DNA from: Fasciola hepatica
Taxonomy: Eukaryota; Platyhelminthes; Trematoda; Plagiorchiida; Fasciolidae
Length of the DNA: 64,000 bases
Assembly: GCA_948099385.1 (NCBI GenBank)
Contig: CANUEZ040000165.1
Coordinates: forward strand, 7,906,001 to 7,970,000
Direction of reading: 5' to 3'
Shown here: piece by piece, positions 12,950 to 24,405 of the stretch
Layout of the letters: each line of letters begins with the position of its first letter
How positions within the stretch are numbered: the stretch's first letter is position 1
Made by a program: the position numbers and the translations under genes
Notes under the pieces: model-generated
Databases searched by the model: none
The model's input: the letters and a program-made list of their open reading frames with translations, nothing else
What the model was told of the DNA's origin: nothing

Positions 12950-14690
12950 ATAGCGTTAGACTGCAATCCGCCGTCGCCCGACTCGTCTGCGCGCCTTATT
13001 TAGTTCTCTTTCACTTCAAGTATCAGAACTACTGTTGACGGTGCTTTCGCATAGTGTTACTGGTCTTTGAGTCAGTGGGACACACTCGTTTCACTGCTCT
13101 GACTTTGAAAATATCACACAACCCCGTTCTCTACAGCAGAAATATTTAATCTCCTTCGTACTTCCAAAGTAACCTCAGGTGTTTGTCCTCATGGCCTATC
13201 GTCATCACCTTTGAGGCGTAGTGCTTTTCCTCTGACCGATATATTTACTTCTCTCTTAAACAAATCTTTGTGCTCATTTTCCATTCCCGACCGCTGCAGA
13301 CCAATCACCATTGTTCCTACACCCAAACCTTGTAATTGTGGTGTCATAGCCAAACGCTTTCGTCCCACTGCTCTAACTTCATCTGGTCTTAAACTTGCAG
13401 AGCGTGCCATTTTTAAACGCTTGAATTGTTCCACAAACTCTGCCGACGACCCTTTACAGTTTGCCTGTAAATCAAACAGGTCCACCGTGGATGGTGTCGT
13501 TTCCTTAGTCTATGAAGTAAACAGATCCTTGGATGGATCATGAAAGTCTAATCGATGTATTTTTCTAGACTACTCATCCGCTTTTGAATCTATTCCACCG
13601 TCTCTCCTCCTCCGTAAACTGTGGGCTTTCGGCTTTCCTACATCTTTATTAGCACGGTTGTCTGATTATTTTACCAACAGAACTCATTGCACACCACTAA
13701 GTTTTGAAATATTCAAACCCTTAGTGAACAACTCAGGAGTGTTGCAAGGAGCTGTCCTTTCCACCTATTTATTTCCCACCTACATTAATAACCTTTGTTC
13801 CAGTGCTCCTGCACATTTATTTAAATATATCGGTGATGTGGCTCTTTGTCAAGGTGCTTCTATAACCCAAGACTTCAGTAACTTTTCCAGTAATCTGTCT
13901 CATATGATTTCTTTGTCCGATCCGATTTAAGTTTAAATTTGTCCTAATGCTTTGAACGCCTATTTATCCTTTCTCGATCAGCTTATCCTTGTGATCAATC
14001 TGTCATTTCCACAGAACCACTAGCCAGAGTGAGTTCTGTCAAATACTTAGTAATCACTATCAATGCAAATCTGAAGTGGTCATCTCACATTTCAGACTGT
14101 GTGAACAGACTACGCCGGCCATCTTACCAAATCTGAAATCTTACACATTTTAATGCCAAACAGAGTGCCATTTCCCTTTTCGTTTATCAATATGTTTTTC
14201 CTGTTCTACTTTACTGTGCCCCTGTTATTTTTGCTTGTCCACTGAAGAAAGATTTTAAAATTCTTCGTCTAGGTCTATCTTTTATCAGTCGAATATCTTT
14301 CACACTCTCAACCGAATTATCGGCCAGGTTACGCGAACTACACCTGGCCGCATGCGAAAAGTTCACTCACACGATCCGTACGGACAGCACTCGCTCGTTA
14401 TATCGTGGTCTATTCAAATGTAACTCTCTCGCTTCTGCACGTTATTCCTTGCGATCCGTATCCCGTCGCATTAACATATACAAAAAAAAAACTCTACCGT
14501 TCCATATCTGGCCCGAATCCTCACAAACGGGGCATGAATATCGGCCGGATTTCTTGTCGATTTTGTTGTGCAATCGTTTCCTTTTCTTTATCCCGCTGAT
14601 TCGATGTGCTACGTGTAGGTCTTTTTTTGACTGAAATACGGACTTTTGTGTGTGCAAACGTTTGATCAAATACAAATACAAATATTTTCA
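12950..14690 (+). mobile_element. CR1-type LINE, 5'-truncated and inactive
   Basis: The RT domain is read in several frames: DPLQFACKSNRSTVDGVVSL (13450-13510), IFLDYSSAFESIPPSLLLRKL (13560-13620), LARLSDYFTNRT, then GVLQGAVLSTYLFPTYINNL (13737-13795) and LFKYIGDVALCQ (13818-13853). The catalytic YADD is YIGD here, so the enzyme is dead. A C-terminal part follows in shifted frames to about 14640. The 3' end carries (ACAAAT)n-like CAAATACAAATACAAATA repeats (14668-14690), as expected of CR1 tails. The endonuclease region is absent. The order of motifs and the tail place it in the CR1/Jockey group. Confidence 0.75.
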
Positions 14691-14734
14691 GTATGAGTAG
14701 TATGGCCTAGTATCGTGATGATAAGACGAAATTG

Positions 14735-14763
14735 CCCCGGAAGTACACGACCGGAATCGCCAG
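14735..14763 (-). ncRNA. Relic of a hammerhead-ribozyme repeat (3' half)
   Basis: The minus strand reads GGCGATTCCGGTCGTGTACT then TCCGGGG. It aligns with the 3' half of the ribozymes at 28450 and 49481 (CGAAACCGGTCGTGCGCTTC then CGGGG), and similarity continues into AATTTCGTC and ATACTAG downstream. The CTGATGA half is missing, so it cannot cleave. It sits just beyond the CR1 tail. Confidence 0.5.
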
Positions 14764-14764
14764 A

Positions 14765-15449
14765 TAAAATTAATATAACTACTCATTATGAATACCAAAT
14801 AATTTTTTTTACTTTCTTTACTTATTCCAAGACAAAGTAAAATATCTCTGAAAGGGGGCCACGGCCGATCATGGGCTGAAAAATGCGGAAGTAACCGCCG
14901 CCAACCTCTTACTTAGCGCACACACCTAACATGCCTTTACCGTAAGGAACCGACAGTTCTATGTAAACTGAGGAATCAATCTTTGACGAGCGAGATTTTT
15001 ACAAATAAGAGTCGGTCGTACAGTGATTCGTCAAGTAGTTTCAGCATTCAGTACACCATTAGAAATCCATTCGGACGACATTGGAAGTGTGGTGGAGTAT
15101 TATACATTACTCATGAATGAATGCGCGATCGACAGGAATTATGAATTCCAAAGATAATAAAAGTCACGTGGACAGATCATAATGTGTTACAAGGGGAATA
15201 AAAGCATGAAAAACGGTGAAGAATACTTTACTATGGCAGTTATGTACACTGGTTGCAAATAAGGATTTCCGTTGTCTCCTGTTGATTTTAGTCTTGTTCT
15301 GATACTTGGTTTCTAACAGACGAACTATCATCTGACACGTCTTGTAGATTATAGCAAACTGTCTGATATGGAATAGGTGGAATAGGTGGAAATTTGCAAG
15401 CATTCTTAAATAACTGAAACAACAGTGTAACTTATTTCGGGATGCGTTC
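14765..15449. other. No recognised content
   Basis: AT-rich stretch between the CR1 tail/hammerhead relic and RTE-B. Confidence 0.5.
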
Positions 15450-16335
15450 TGTATCTTCAAGGTGTAAAATGCTGCTGCAGGACTGGGTTGGCGCTACACC
15501 AAACCTTGTATTGGCAGGGGAGGCCATGGCTAAATTAGATAAGTTTTGTTGCCTGGGAAGTTACATCTCACCAGGTGGAAAGATATCAGATGAAATGTCA
15601 TCGCGTGCACAGAAGGCGCGTTTGGCTCTTGCCAATCTCCGTCATCTGCGGCGTCGGCGTGACATCCAATTGTCTGTTAAGGGTAGAGTGTACAATGCGG
15701 CGGTTAGGTCTGTTCTTTTATACTGTTCAGAAACATGGTCGTTGAGGGTAGAAGATATTCGAAGACTGTCGGTGTTCCAGCACCGATATCTCCGTGGCAT
15801 TTCCCGATTATGGTGGGAACACTGTATCAGCAATGCTGAGGTTAGACGTAAGGTGTTGGGAATCAGAGGTCAGTCTGTGGATCAAGCACTGAATCTAAAC
15901 AGGTTAAGGTGGTTGGGACATGTGTCACGCGTACCCATCGATAAACTTCCTCGGCTTACTCTGTTCCTTGAGGCCGGTACTAATCGGAAGGTAGGTTGTG
16001 GTGGTCAGTTCATGATATAGGAAAAAGGTGTGTAAGCCTTGACCGATTGACTCGGCCAAGTGGAACGCATTGGGCTTCTAGGTTGGGGTCCTCGTGATCC
16101 GCCTACTAAATGGTTGCAGACATTAGGTGATATGGCTAGGTGTCGCGGTCAGTGGCGTAGTTGCATTCGGACTCTCTCTTTGTTTTCATGATTTCCACTT
16201 AAACCTTTGCTTTTTGGATCTTTTTCACTTTACGCTTCTATTCTTTCTGCTCTTTACTGGGCGACGCTGGAAGGTAGCAACCGAAACTAGAGCACGGAAG
16301 TGCGAGGTTAAATGTTGAATAAACTGAACGGAAAC
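15450..16335 (+). mobile_element. RTE-B LINE, 3' end (C-terminal ORF plus 3' UTR)
   Basis: An open frame to 16018 encodes the region after the RT palm: CLGSYISPGGKISDEMSSRA, YNAAVRSVLLYCSETWSLR, then NAEVRRKVLG and NRLRWLGHVSRVP, a pattern typical of RTE-clade C-termini. A stop at 16018 and a frame change separate GWGPRDPPTKWLQTLGDMAR (16090-16140). The 3' UTR runs to about 16335 and ends in AATAAACTGAACGG, matching the AACTG-repeat end of the copy at 31228. 5'-truncated, non-functional. Confidence 0.7.
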
Positions 16336-16568
16336 TGAGCGGAGCAGAGGAAAATTCAGTTAGCGGTGCAGAGAACCAGTGCTTTGGTTCAAAGTGCCTT
16401 TAATTGTGACTGCCATCTGAGGGCGAGTTTGTGGAGGGCCGAGTGTCTTCCCGCATTGAGGTCCGCTCTTGTTGTTGTTAAGCCTCTTGACAATAAGTCA
16501 ATCAACTTCGTGAATAGGTCTCAATCGCAAGGTTTGCTTTCACCTTCAACACCCAATTTCAAACGAGG

Positions 16569-16573
<5 letters not shown>

Positions 16574-16627
<54 letters not shown>
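16574..16627. repeat. (TA)n microsatellite
   Basis: About 27 TA units. The same repeat follows the hammerhead-bearing repeat at 28549 and 49384, but no ribozyme is visible beside this one. Confidence 0.95.
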
Positions 16628-16629
<2 letters not shown>

Positions 16630-16633
<4 letters not shown>

Positions 16634-18309
16634 GTGTCTCAGTAGAGATCCCCAAACAGCACACTGGTCAGCTGACTAACCGAAAACCGACCAGTTGTGG
16701 TAAGGTAGTTAAACTCTACGTGCTTGGTCCGCGCGGTTACTCGATAGGCGTTATAGGGCGTGTCAAGGGGTGTCGCCTCATATGGGTACGCAAAATGACC
16801 CAGAGTCGACAAAATCCGTGTCGTACTGTTTAGTTTGCGGTTAGTCAGTGATCAGTGGGGTATGACAACCATGAATCGGTGCGAAATAGCATGCCTAATC
16901 TAGTTTCATCAATTGATCGCTGAATGAACGAAAAGCTTTCCGTTCTGGTCAGTCGATATTTAGTCAGCGGTCAGCTTTTTGCTATTTTCAGGTTGGTTGC
17001 TTGGACCGTGGCTCAACATTCGTCGAGTTTTCATAGTCTCGCATAGAGATGTACTGTCTGGTACAAAATTATCTGCTGCCACAGCAGGAGTCACAGTTAC
17101 AATGTGAGGATGTAACGTGGATACACCTTCGGGTTGAGGAATAACCAACCAGTCGAAATTGTATAGTTATGGCTCTAGGTGATTCTAAGTGGTCCCTTTA
17201 TTTAACTTAAATACAGCTGCGTCAATGTATGGCCAAAACGAAAAAGCATGAATTAATCGTATGTGTCTGATGGCAATTATTAGTCTTCCGTCAATGAAGA
17301 GGCTGATCAAATAAAAGCGAAATGCTTGAATATCAGAACAAATTTTCTTCCTGTTCCGCTGGATTATTAGGAATCAACGGCAAAACATAGTCAGCTAGTA
17401 CTAACTGGGCGATAATCCTGCAGTGCAGGCTTGTGTCTAATGCAGCTCATTCAGTATGCTATCTCAGCGGGGAAGCAATGGTTAGCCTTGAATTGGCACC
17501 AAATCGTATGATCTAGTTTGACATTTAACCCAAGCAGCACAAAGTAACCACTGACTGGCTAAGAACTAGTCGAGAACTAATCATTGACTGGACTTAATGA
17601 AACACGTTTTGGTCTGTTATTTAGTGAAACTGCATGCTTTAGGATTTTCACTGTTCGAGCGGCACACGTAATGGGGATGAAACAGAATTGAGCAGTTTCA
17701 GGTCCATTGGCCTAGACAGACGAGGCAAGCCCCTCTAACAAGCCCTATAATTGCCACACTTTTATCGACCAACTACATGTGCCAAACATGTTGCGCTAAA
17801 CTAAATGACCATTATTCTTCAGTTATTAGTCAGTCAACTGACCACATGCGATTGTCCCAGACACGATCAAGACAGTTGCACGTTTGTCTTAGCCCTGTTA
17901 GTAAGGGACGCCTATTTAATCTGAATAACTTGTAACGTTATACACCCACCTACCATCGCACCCCGGGTTCTTATTTGTGGTGTATTTGTTGCACTCCATG
18001 GCATTTTTGTGGTTGAACGCTGTGTGGATGACAAGTTGCTGACATACAAACCTAGTGATGTTTGGGTTATATATTATGTGGTATGGACATGAATCAAACC
18101 TCTCACAGTCACTCCGAATGGCTTATGGAATAATCGACCCACGACTGACAATTGGGACTCATGGTGCAGTGCCAGTTATTCATAACATCGGAAAAATAAT
18201 TTCCAGTGGTTATTCCTTTTTGAGTATTCATACTAACTACTCATGAGTACCAAAAAAGCCTCACCTGATATGAACCTGAATAGAAAAAACAACCTCACTT
18301 TGCTGCACA
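16630..18309. other. No recognised gene
   Basis: Short ORFs only. A diverged relative of the 18310-18530 repeat lies near 17355-17400. Confidence 0.5.
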
Positions 18310-18530
18310 GTTTATATCCGGCCTAGTTTCACTGTATCTCATCAGGGGCAAAACACAGTCAGTATGTCGCTATCAAACGCTGTGCACCTGGAATGGGTAG
18401 GCAAAAGGAGTTTATCATCATTGTTAGTAACAACAACTCAGCAACGATGATTGTGTTTTATTCTATACTTACATACTGACTGCCGTATGCCCCTGATGAG
18501 ATACAGCGAAATTATTTCGGATATAGATTG
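18310..18530. repeat. Inverted pair of ~60-bp repeats
   Basis: The reverse complement of 18310-18368 matches 18471-18530: both read ACATACTGACTG, then TGCCCCTGATGAGATACAG, a C or T, GAAA and later CGGATATA. The arms are about 100 bp apart and could fold back on each other. A weak further relative lies near 17355-17400 on the minus strand. Element class unknown. Confidence 0.6.
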
Positions 18531-18993
18531 TTCAATACCACGCTGCTGTGTACTTATAAGTATGTCACTTGACGTAGAATACACATAAAGGCGAGCATAT
18601 CCCCTACTTCCACCGGACATACTATGCCTACCATACCATACGGTAACTCATTCTTGATAGAAATTTAAGATGATCAACCGGTGTACTCAATAAGAAACCC
18701 TGTCTGTGAGTCTATGAAATGATAAGTTGAAATTCATTATCTTATTTTGCGATGCACTCCATGTAGTCCACTCGTTAAGTACTAGTGCGAGACATGTTGG
18801 GAAATTCTAGGATACTCAAAAATGATTTCGTGGAGAACAAACAGATAAACTTACGACCGTTGGTTATCGCCGGGCCAGTGGAAGTACTGTAGGAGCCAGT
18901 TGCTTATTTGCAGAACCACATGCTGGTACACACTTACGTTGGTGAACGGAACGCAAATTGAAATTTCAATAATTCCGGATAATCTCACAGATC

Positions 18994-19254
18994 ATGGCAA
19001 CACTTAGCTCTTGGTATCTGCAGTCCATTGTTGCGACCGTGGGCAAAATATGGTGTAGCTGGACACTATTAACACTCAGCTTCGCCATAATCTTGCCAAC
19101 AGCCTCCAACATGGATAGGGGACATCCCCCCCCGGAACTCCTCGAACAACAGCTGACTGGAAACGAAATGAATATATATGCAGCTGCTAGGACAGCTGAA
19201 GGTGAGCCGCAATGGCTCTTGGAGGCGGTTGGTTCACAGAATGCTTCTGCATAG
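18994..19254 (+). CDS. Small hypothetical protein with one hydrophobic segment
   Basis: This 86-codon ATG ORF is the first ORF upstream of eL24 on the same strand. It has no recognisable family. A hydrophobic stretch at about residues 22-37 (WTLLTLSFAIILPTA) could be a signal peptide or membrane anchor; the rest is hydrophilic with a Pro triplet and several Glu/Gln. A strong donor (AAG|GTGAGC) falls inside the ORF near 19202, with an acceptor-like TTGGTTACAG ending near 19277; splicing them would swap the last residues for about nine others and a TAA. Codon use is not transposon-like. It may be a genuine short secreted or membrane peptide gene, an upstream exon of another transcript, or chance. 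No AATAAA is seen close behind it. Confidence 0.3.
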   Translation: MATLSSWYLQSIVATVGKIWCSWTLLTLSFAIILPTASNMDRGHPPPELLEQQLTGNEMNIYAAARTAEGEPQWLLEAVGSQNASA

Positions 19255-19447
19255 CATTCCTATTGGTTACAGTCGACGTTTTACAAACTGTACCGCAGTA
19301 ATTTAAAGATAGGTGGGTAATCACGATAAAAACGGGGAAATCAACATTGCAATAGATTATGTATAGATTTTAGTTACTACCATCACGTTATGTGATACGA
19401 CCTTGACTTTGTTTAAATCCGCTGCAGTTTCGGTTGTGTGGTCCACG

Positions 19448-20839
19448 ATGAAGTAAGCGTGCTGCTGCGGTTTTCGCTCAGTTTCCTTTCTTTGTGAATG
19501 TTTCGGGCATCTGATGATGAATTGACGTTGCTTCGGGTTTTCAAGTTATTATATATGGGAAGTCGGTAGTGGGTACGATTGCGGAGACAGGATATTCTTC
19601 AGTATAACGCCCAAGTTGTCTGTTGCCTTGTTCTTACATCCGTCATCGGGATTTCTTATCTCAACTCACCAGGTGGCGTCTTTCAGACCCGCGTGATACA
19701 CTTATCAGCAGTCTATGCGGCTTCTACTTTCGTATATGTCGTACTGCTATCGGTTCTTTAGTTTTATTCAATGTGAGGATCATTTATGACGAATAGCGGC
19801 GTTACCTGAATGTCAGGTTTTTCTTGGGACTTATGGTTCACACCGCCTTGGCGGCTAATAGTCTGATAAGGCAATCCGCTCGGTGTCAACAGCCGTTCAA
19901 TTATTGAACAATGAGCGTTCGGTGATGACTGTTCATCGACTGCGTCTCAGTTGACGATGAGCGCGTCTAGTAGTAGAATAGTTTCGGAATCGCTGATCTG
20001 TTCGTGGTGTTGGTGGGCAGAAATTCTTATTGATTGCTGGAAGTGTCAGTAGAAACGTGCTCAAGCCGTCGTAATGATGATCATCCGCTGAGCTATCGGG
20101 GCCTTGTTTTTTCTACTTCTTAGGGTCAGGTCGCTGGTTATTCCTGCCAGGAAAGTAGGCTTTCTAAACTACCCATTCGCAAGCCTGTGATTGAACTTTT
20201 ATTGGATTGTTGTTTGTCGTGATTCACTGTGGACGTGCCGAACACTGAGTAAACAGGTAGATCTGTCACTTGATTCATCTGTCGGATCTCACTTCTCACT
20301 ATATCATTTTAACTTGCTGACATTACTTCTGTCCAAAGGTTGGAGGTTTGCTCTTACAGTGGTTTCAAAGTATATCCGGGACACGGCAAACGAGCTGTAC
20401 GTGGTGATGGTCGGGGTTTTTATTTCATAAACTCGAAATGCGAGCGGTCGCATTATTTAAAACGAAATCCTCGAGAAATTAGTTGGACTGTTCTCTATCG
20501 ACGGAAGAACAAGAAGGGTCTTTCAGAGGAGACTGCTAAGAAACGTACTAAACGCAGTACGAAACATACTAGAGCTATTGCTGGTGCTAGTCTGGCTGAA
20601 ATCATCGCGAAACGAAACCAAAAGCCCGAAGTACGAAAAGCAATGCGTGATCAAGCCATACGGTAGGTATCATTTTTTCGTTAATTTCCTGCAGTGCATC
20701 GAAAGAGAAGCAGAAACAAAAAGAAATGGAGAAGAAGGTGAAAAAGATGGACGTCAAAAAGAAAGCACCAGCCGTGGCAAAACAGAAGGCAGCAAAAGTT
20801 GCTCCCAAGTCAGCTCCTCGTGTCGGTGGAAAGCGATGA
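19448..20839 (+). CDS. RPL24: 60S ribosomal protein eL24 (three coding exons)
   Basis: Structural protein of the cytoplasmic large ribosomal subunit. The coding exons I infer are 19448-19452 (ATG plus AA only), 20339-20662 and 20695-20839, giving 157 codons plus TGA, the same length as human eL24. Both introns are GT-AG: 19453-20338 opens with GTAAGC and ends after a pyrimidine-rich tract at CAAAG; 20663-20694 is only 32 bp. Recognisable family blocks run in order: [15 protein letters not shown] near residue 5, [25 protein letters not shown] around residues 43-62, a [24 protein letters not shown] block, then a Lys-rich tail ending RVGGKR. Splicing restores the family start Met-Lys; the TTG at 20340 is codon 3, not a start. 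An AATAAA lies 15 bases after the stop. The reading frame is uninterrupted, unlike all neighbouring transposon ORFs, so this is probably a functional gene rather than a retrocopy. Confidence 0.95.
20663..20694 (+). other. 32-bp intron of the eL24 gene
   Basis: The intron starts GTAGGT, has a T-rich middle and ends CTGCAG. Its removal joins CG|T to make the Arg codon of the QAIRASKE block and keeps the frame to the conserved C-terminus. Introns this short are known from flatworm genes. Confidence 0.9.
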
Positions 20840-20854
20840 ACTGCAACAGTTTTC

Positions 20855-20860
20855 AATAAA
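20855..20860 (+). terminator. Polyadenylation signal of eL24
   Basis: AATAAA lies 15 bases past the TGA and is followed by A-rich and then GT/T-rich sequence, implying a very short 3' UTR. Confidence 0.75.
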
Positions 20861-21439
20861 AGATAAACAGGATGTTCTCTTGTTTTTTCGTTGAATGTCG
20901 TTTTCCACATCAGACTTGAAGCGGGTCTCGAACAGTGAGGTTCAAGGTAATACAAGCTGACTGCTTTCATTCGCTCGTCGTTGATAATTCAAGGCATAAA
21001 CTAACATTTGTATATTTAGCACGCGTGAAGCTTACCACATCTACCGAGTGGTCCTAAAGGCTCGTAATTCCCGGTTGTCACCTTCGCACGTAAGCGCTTT
21101 GCTGCTGGGAAACCCTAGCAGTACCCGTCCAACATCTCCCATGAACTGCACGAATAGAAAGAATTCCATACTGTATCGGTCGTCGCGCAGGATAATCAGG
21201 ACCGCACTGCCCATTGCATCTAACGGGGTGAGTAGTGATAAGTGGGTTACTGCTCAGAGTTTCCTCTCTTTTACTCAACTGTTGTCTTCTGTCCTCAACC
21301 ACCTCTCTTTGCCCCATCTATCCACCCATAATGCTTCCACTGATAACACGCCGATACTCGCAACGGATCATTGTCAAATAGTGTCGTGCATAATCCTCAG
21401 TCTGGTAACTCACATTTTCTCAAGCCTCGTCAGACTCTG

Positions 21440-22503
21440 GATCTCGGCTTCTTTAACGTGCGTACACTCATGCAAGTCAGTCAGCAGGCGTGTCTAGCCC
21501 TCATAATGACCTCTCTGAAGATTGATGTCTGCTGCGTAAGTGAAATGGGTACCCAGGATTCGAGCAGCGCAATTTAACTAACTGCTTCTGGTATCTCATT
21601 GAGGTATTTCCTGCGCACTTCAGGAGACCAAGCAGCTAGAGCTGCGGGTCAACGTGGTGTAGCAATAGTCTTGATTGACAAGGTTGAGGCTGCTATTTTG
21701 GACTGGATCCCGATTAGCAGTCATTTGTGTGCTGTAAGACCCCAGGAGTCAGTTGGCGTTCGAAAGGATGGTTGTGTTAAGCGCAACTTGTTTGTAATCT
21801 CGGCGTACGCCCCAACGGACTGCAACTCAGATGCTGGGAAGGATGAGTTCTATGATGAACTCACCGCCCACGTTCGCAGCAGTAAATGTTCTGACATTGT
21901 AGTGCTAGCTGGTGACTTAAATGCCCAAGTTGGCAAACTTAGTGCATCAAAAGCTTGTTTAGGTGGGCGTTGTGCCTTACCCGCTCAGCGCACATGACGG
22001 CACTGGGCTTCTCCAATATTGAACAGGTAGTTGGTTATTCCTGTTTAGTAGAAATTTCAGACAGCTCGCGTCGCACAGTGACATGGCGTTCTAACTCTAC
22101 AGGTACTCTAAGCCAGATTGAGCATGTCGCCGTAAGCTACCGGTGGCGCAGTTTTGTTCAGAACTGTAGATCTTACTCGTCCTCGTACGTAGAGTCTGAT
22201 CATGCATTAGTTTTAATGCGATTATCGCCGCAGCTCCATGGTCATCGTCGCAAACCACAAACCCGGTTAGCCGTGCAACGTTTGTATGATCCAGAAGTTC
22301 GCACCCGTTATGAGCAGAAGTTAGCATATGAGCTAGGATCTACGACGAACAGTAATGTAGATAAGCACTGGGCTCATATCAAACAAACGATGCACGTGGC
22401 AGCAGGTTTCGCCTGTTGTTCTAGATCTGATGTCAATCAAAGACAGGATTTCCCGAGGGTCGCTGAGTCTAACGGAACAGAACCATCAGCTCTCGAACAG
22501 TGA
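21440..22503 (+). pseudogene. RTE-A endonuclease region
   Basis: AP-endonuclease-like domain that nicks target DNA for reverse transcription. Visible motifs: LGFFNVRTLMQ near 21441, KIDVCCVSEMGTQD (the Glu of the active site) near 21520-21560, VISAYAPTDCNSD near 21797, VVLAGDLNAQVGKL near 21900 (catalytic Asp and Asn), IEHVAVSYRWR near 22117 and ESDHALV near 22190 (Ser-Asp-His). An in-frame TAA interrupts at 21575 and a frame change occurs near 21996, so no active protein is expected. Confidence 0.75.
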
Positions 22504-22524
22504 AGAGATGAATAAGACACGAAG

Positions 22525-24112
22525 TTGCAAGTTGCGGAAGGCCTTAAGAAGGGTCGCGAAATTCAGTGGGTCAAGGTAGCCGAAGAAATAGCGATAGCAG
22601 GTGCTTCAGTTAGCAGTCAAAGACTGTTCAAGCTTATTCGTGATACCGGTGGACGGCTCACCCATGTTAGCGAAACGATTCGCGATAGAAATGGAGAGTC
22701 CATCCCTGGCAAACAACAAAGGCTTGACCGTTGGGCCGAATACTTCGAGGAGCAGTTTAGCTGGCCGCGCGCTAATATAGTTACTCCTGTGTCAACAACT
22801 GTGACTCTTTGGGTGGTATCGCTTGAGCCCTCATCGGAGATGGGAGTGGAGTCATGTATACGATTACTAAAGTAAGCGAAAGCGGCTGGTTTGGACGAAC
22901 TTCCCCCAGTTCTTCTCAAACTGGATGGAAATGTTCTGATAAAATCACTTACCGTCTTGCTCCGTGACATTTGGAACGAGGAACGTATCCCGTCATCATG
23001 GGGTGAGTCATTGGTTGTTCCCATCTTCAAGAAGAGCACGCAATGACTAGTAATCATCGTGGGATTAGCTTAATACCGATATTTACCGAGGTATTAGCCT
23101 CGATTTTGCTGCATCGTCTTACATCGGCTGGCGAGAGGAACGCTCGCCAACATCGAGCGGGATTCCGCCCAGGTCTAGGATACATGGACCAGGTTTTTAC
23201 TGTTCGTCAATTACTAGAGGTGCGTCACACACCGTCAACCAACAGTAATGGTTGTCCTCGATTTAAAAAGTGCCTCCGATTCAGTTTACCGCACGGCGCT
23301 ATTCAATGCTCTTCAGCGAAAAGGTATACCACAGAAGTTCGTGAATCTCTTGAGGTCATTGTACTGTTATACTTCGGCCGCATAAGAGTTTACGGTGAAC
23401 TACCGGTCGGTTCGAAACGACCGGTGGTGTTCGACAAGGATGTCCCATTTCTCCATTCCTGTCCAACTTTGTCATGGACGAAATAATGGAGAGTGCGCTG
23501 GAAAATCTTCAGGATGTAGGCGTCGAACTAGGAAATAGTGGAAAGCTATGTGATCTAGATTACACGGATGACGTTGTCTGCTTGTTCGAATCCACGGAAC
23601 ATGCTCAACGTGCACTAGATAGACTTTCAAGGGCTGTAGCTCCATTTGGCATGCGCTTTGCACCTACAGAGTGCAAGGTGATGTTACAAGACTGGACGTC
23701 AACGGTTCCGAGTTTGATGCTTGATGGGGAGGAACCAACGGTGGTTGACCGCTTTAGTTACCTCAAAAGCAGCGTGATGACGGATGGGAGCACAGTAGTA
23801 GAGGTGAGCACGCTTATATCCAAGGCTCGAGCGGCGTACGCTGGACTAAAGTACTTGTGGCAGCGACCTGACATTTCACTGAAGTTGAAAGATTGTGTGT
23901 ATTGTGCCGCGGTGCGTTCAGTTTTGTTGTATGGTTGCGAGACTTGGGTTCTGCGTGCAGGAGATGTTCGTCATCTTGAGGTTTTCGACCGCCTGTGTTT
24001 GCGTAGTATCGCTAGGATTGGGTTGAATAGCCGAGTGCGCAATGCTGAGGTCAGAAATCGAGTATTTGGTACCACTTCAAGGAGTTTTCTATCACCTGAT
24101 GGTTAGAGACAG
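22525..24112 (+). pseudogene. RTE-A reverse transcriptase region
   Basis: A linker with RWAEYFEEQFSWP (22731-22770) precedes RT blocks: KAAGLDELPPVLLKL, GESLVVPIFKKS, NHRGISLIPIFTEVLASILL (23049-23110), RAGFRPGLGYMDQVFTVRQL, a frame-shifted VVLDLKSASDSV (about 23245-23285), then DYTDDVVCLFES with an intact Y-x-D-D box at 23561-23572. The C-terminal part has AVRSVLLYGCETWVLR and NAEVRNRVFG. Stops at 22873 and 23044 and frame changes near 23250 and 23470 inactivate it. Sequence from 23881 onward is also the outer end of the left arm of the large inverted repeat. Confidence 0.75.
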
Positions 24113-24405
24113 GCTAGGTACTTACTTTCCTGTGGCTGGCTCCTTGGTGAGAATAAGCCGGCTTCATGCATGTTTCTGATCGCGGCTATCATGGGCGGTT
24201 GGCAATCAGGTCCTTGCGTATGTCGATGCAGTTCGATTGCGATTGGCGAGTCCCGTACTCCATGCGAATGCCAAGTGAGTTTGTCTTTCTAAACGGTATC
24301 TGGCCAGGCTTTTAATCGTCCACTTCGTTGGCGACTCCAGTTTGGGCATGCAGGTGGATCCGGGAGAATGCTGGTTAGGGCGTGGTTAGGTTTACGGAGT
24401 GTGAC
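24113..24405 (+). repeat. Segment replacing the RTE-A C-terminus
   Basis: In the array copies, NAEVRxRVLG is followed by a further 118 codons ending in MCV. Here that coding is lost and about 290 bp of unrelated sequence follows until the common 3' UTR resumes near 24412. The same unrelated sequence appears inverted at 54120-54425, so it predates the inverted duplication. Origin not recognised. Confidence 0.5.

Noticed and set aside
18484..18510. Hammerhead ribozyme at CTGATGAGATACAGCGAAA
   Set aside because: Helix II would be a single G-C or G-U pair and neither helix I nor helix III forms around it; kept only as a repeat observation.
20340..20666. eL24 as a single-exon ORF starting at TTG
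   Set aside because: TTG is codon 3; splicing from ATGAA at 19448-19452 restores the family N-terminus, and the ORF end runs into the 32-bp intron.
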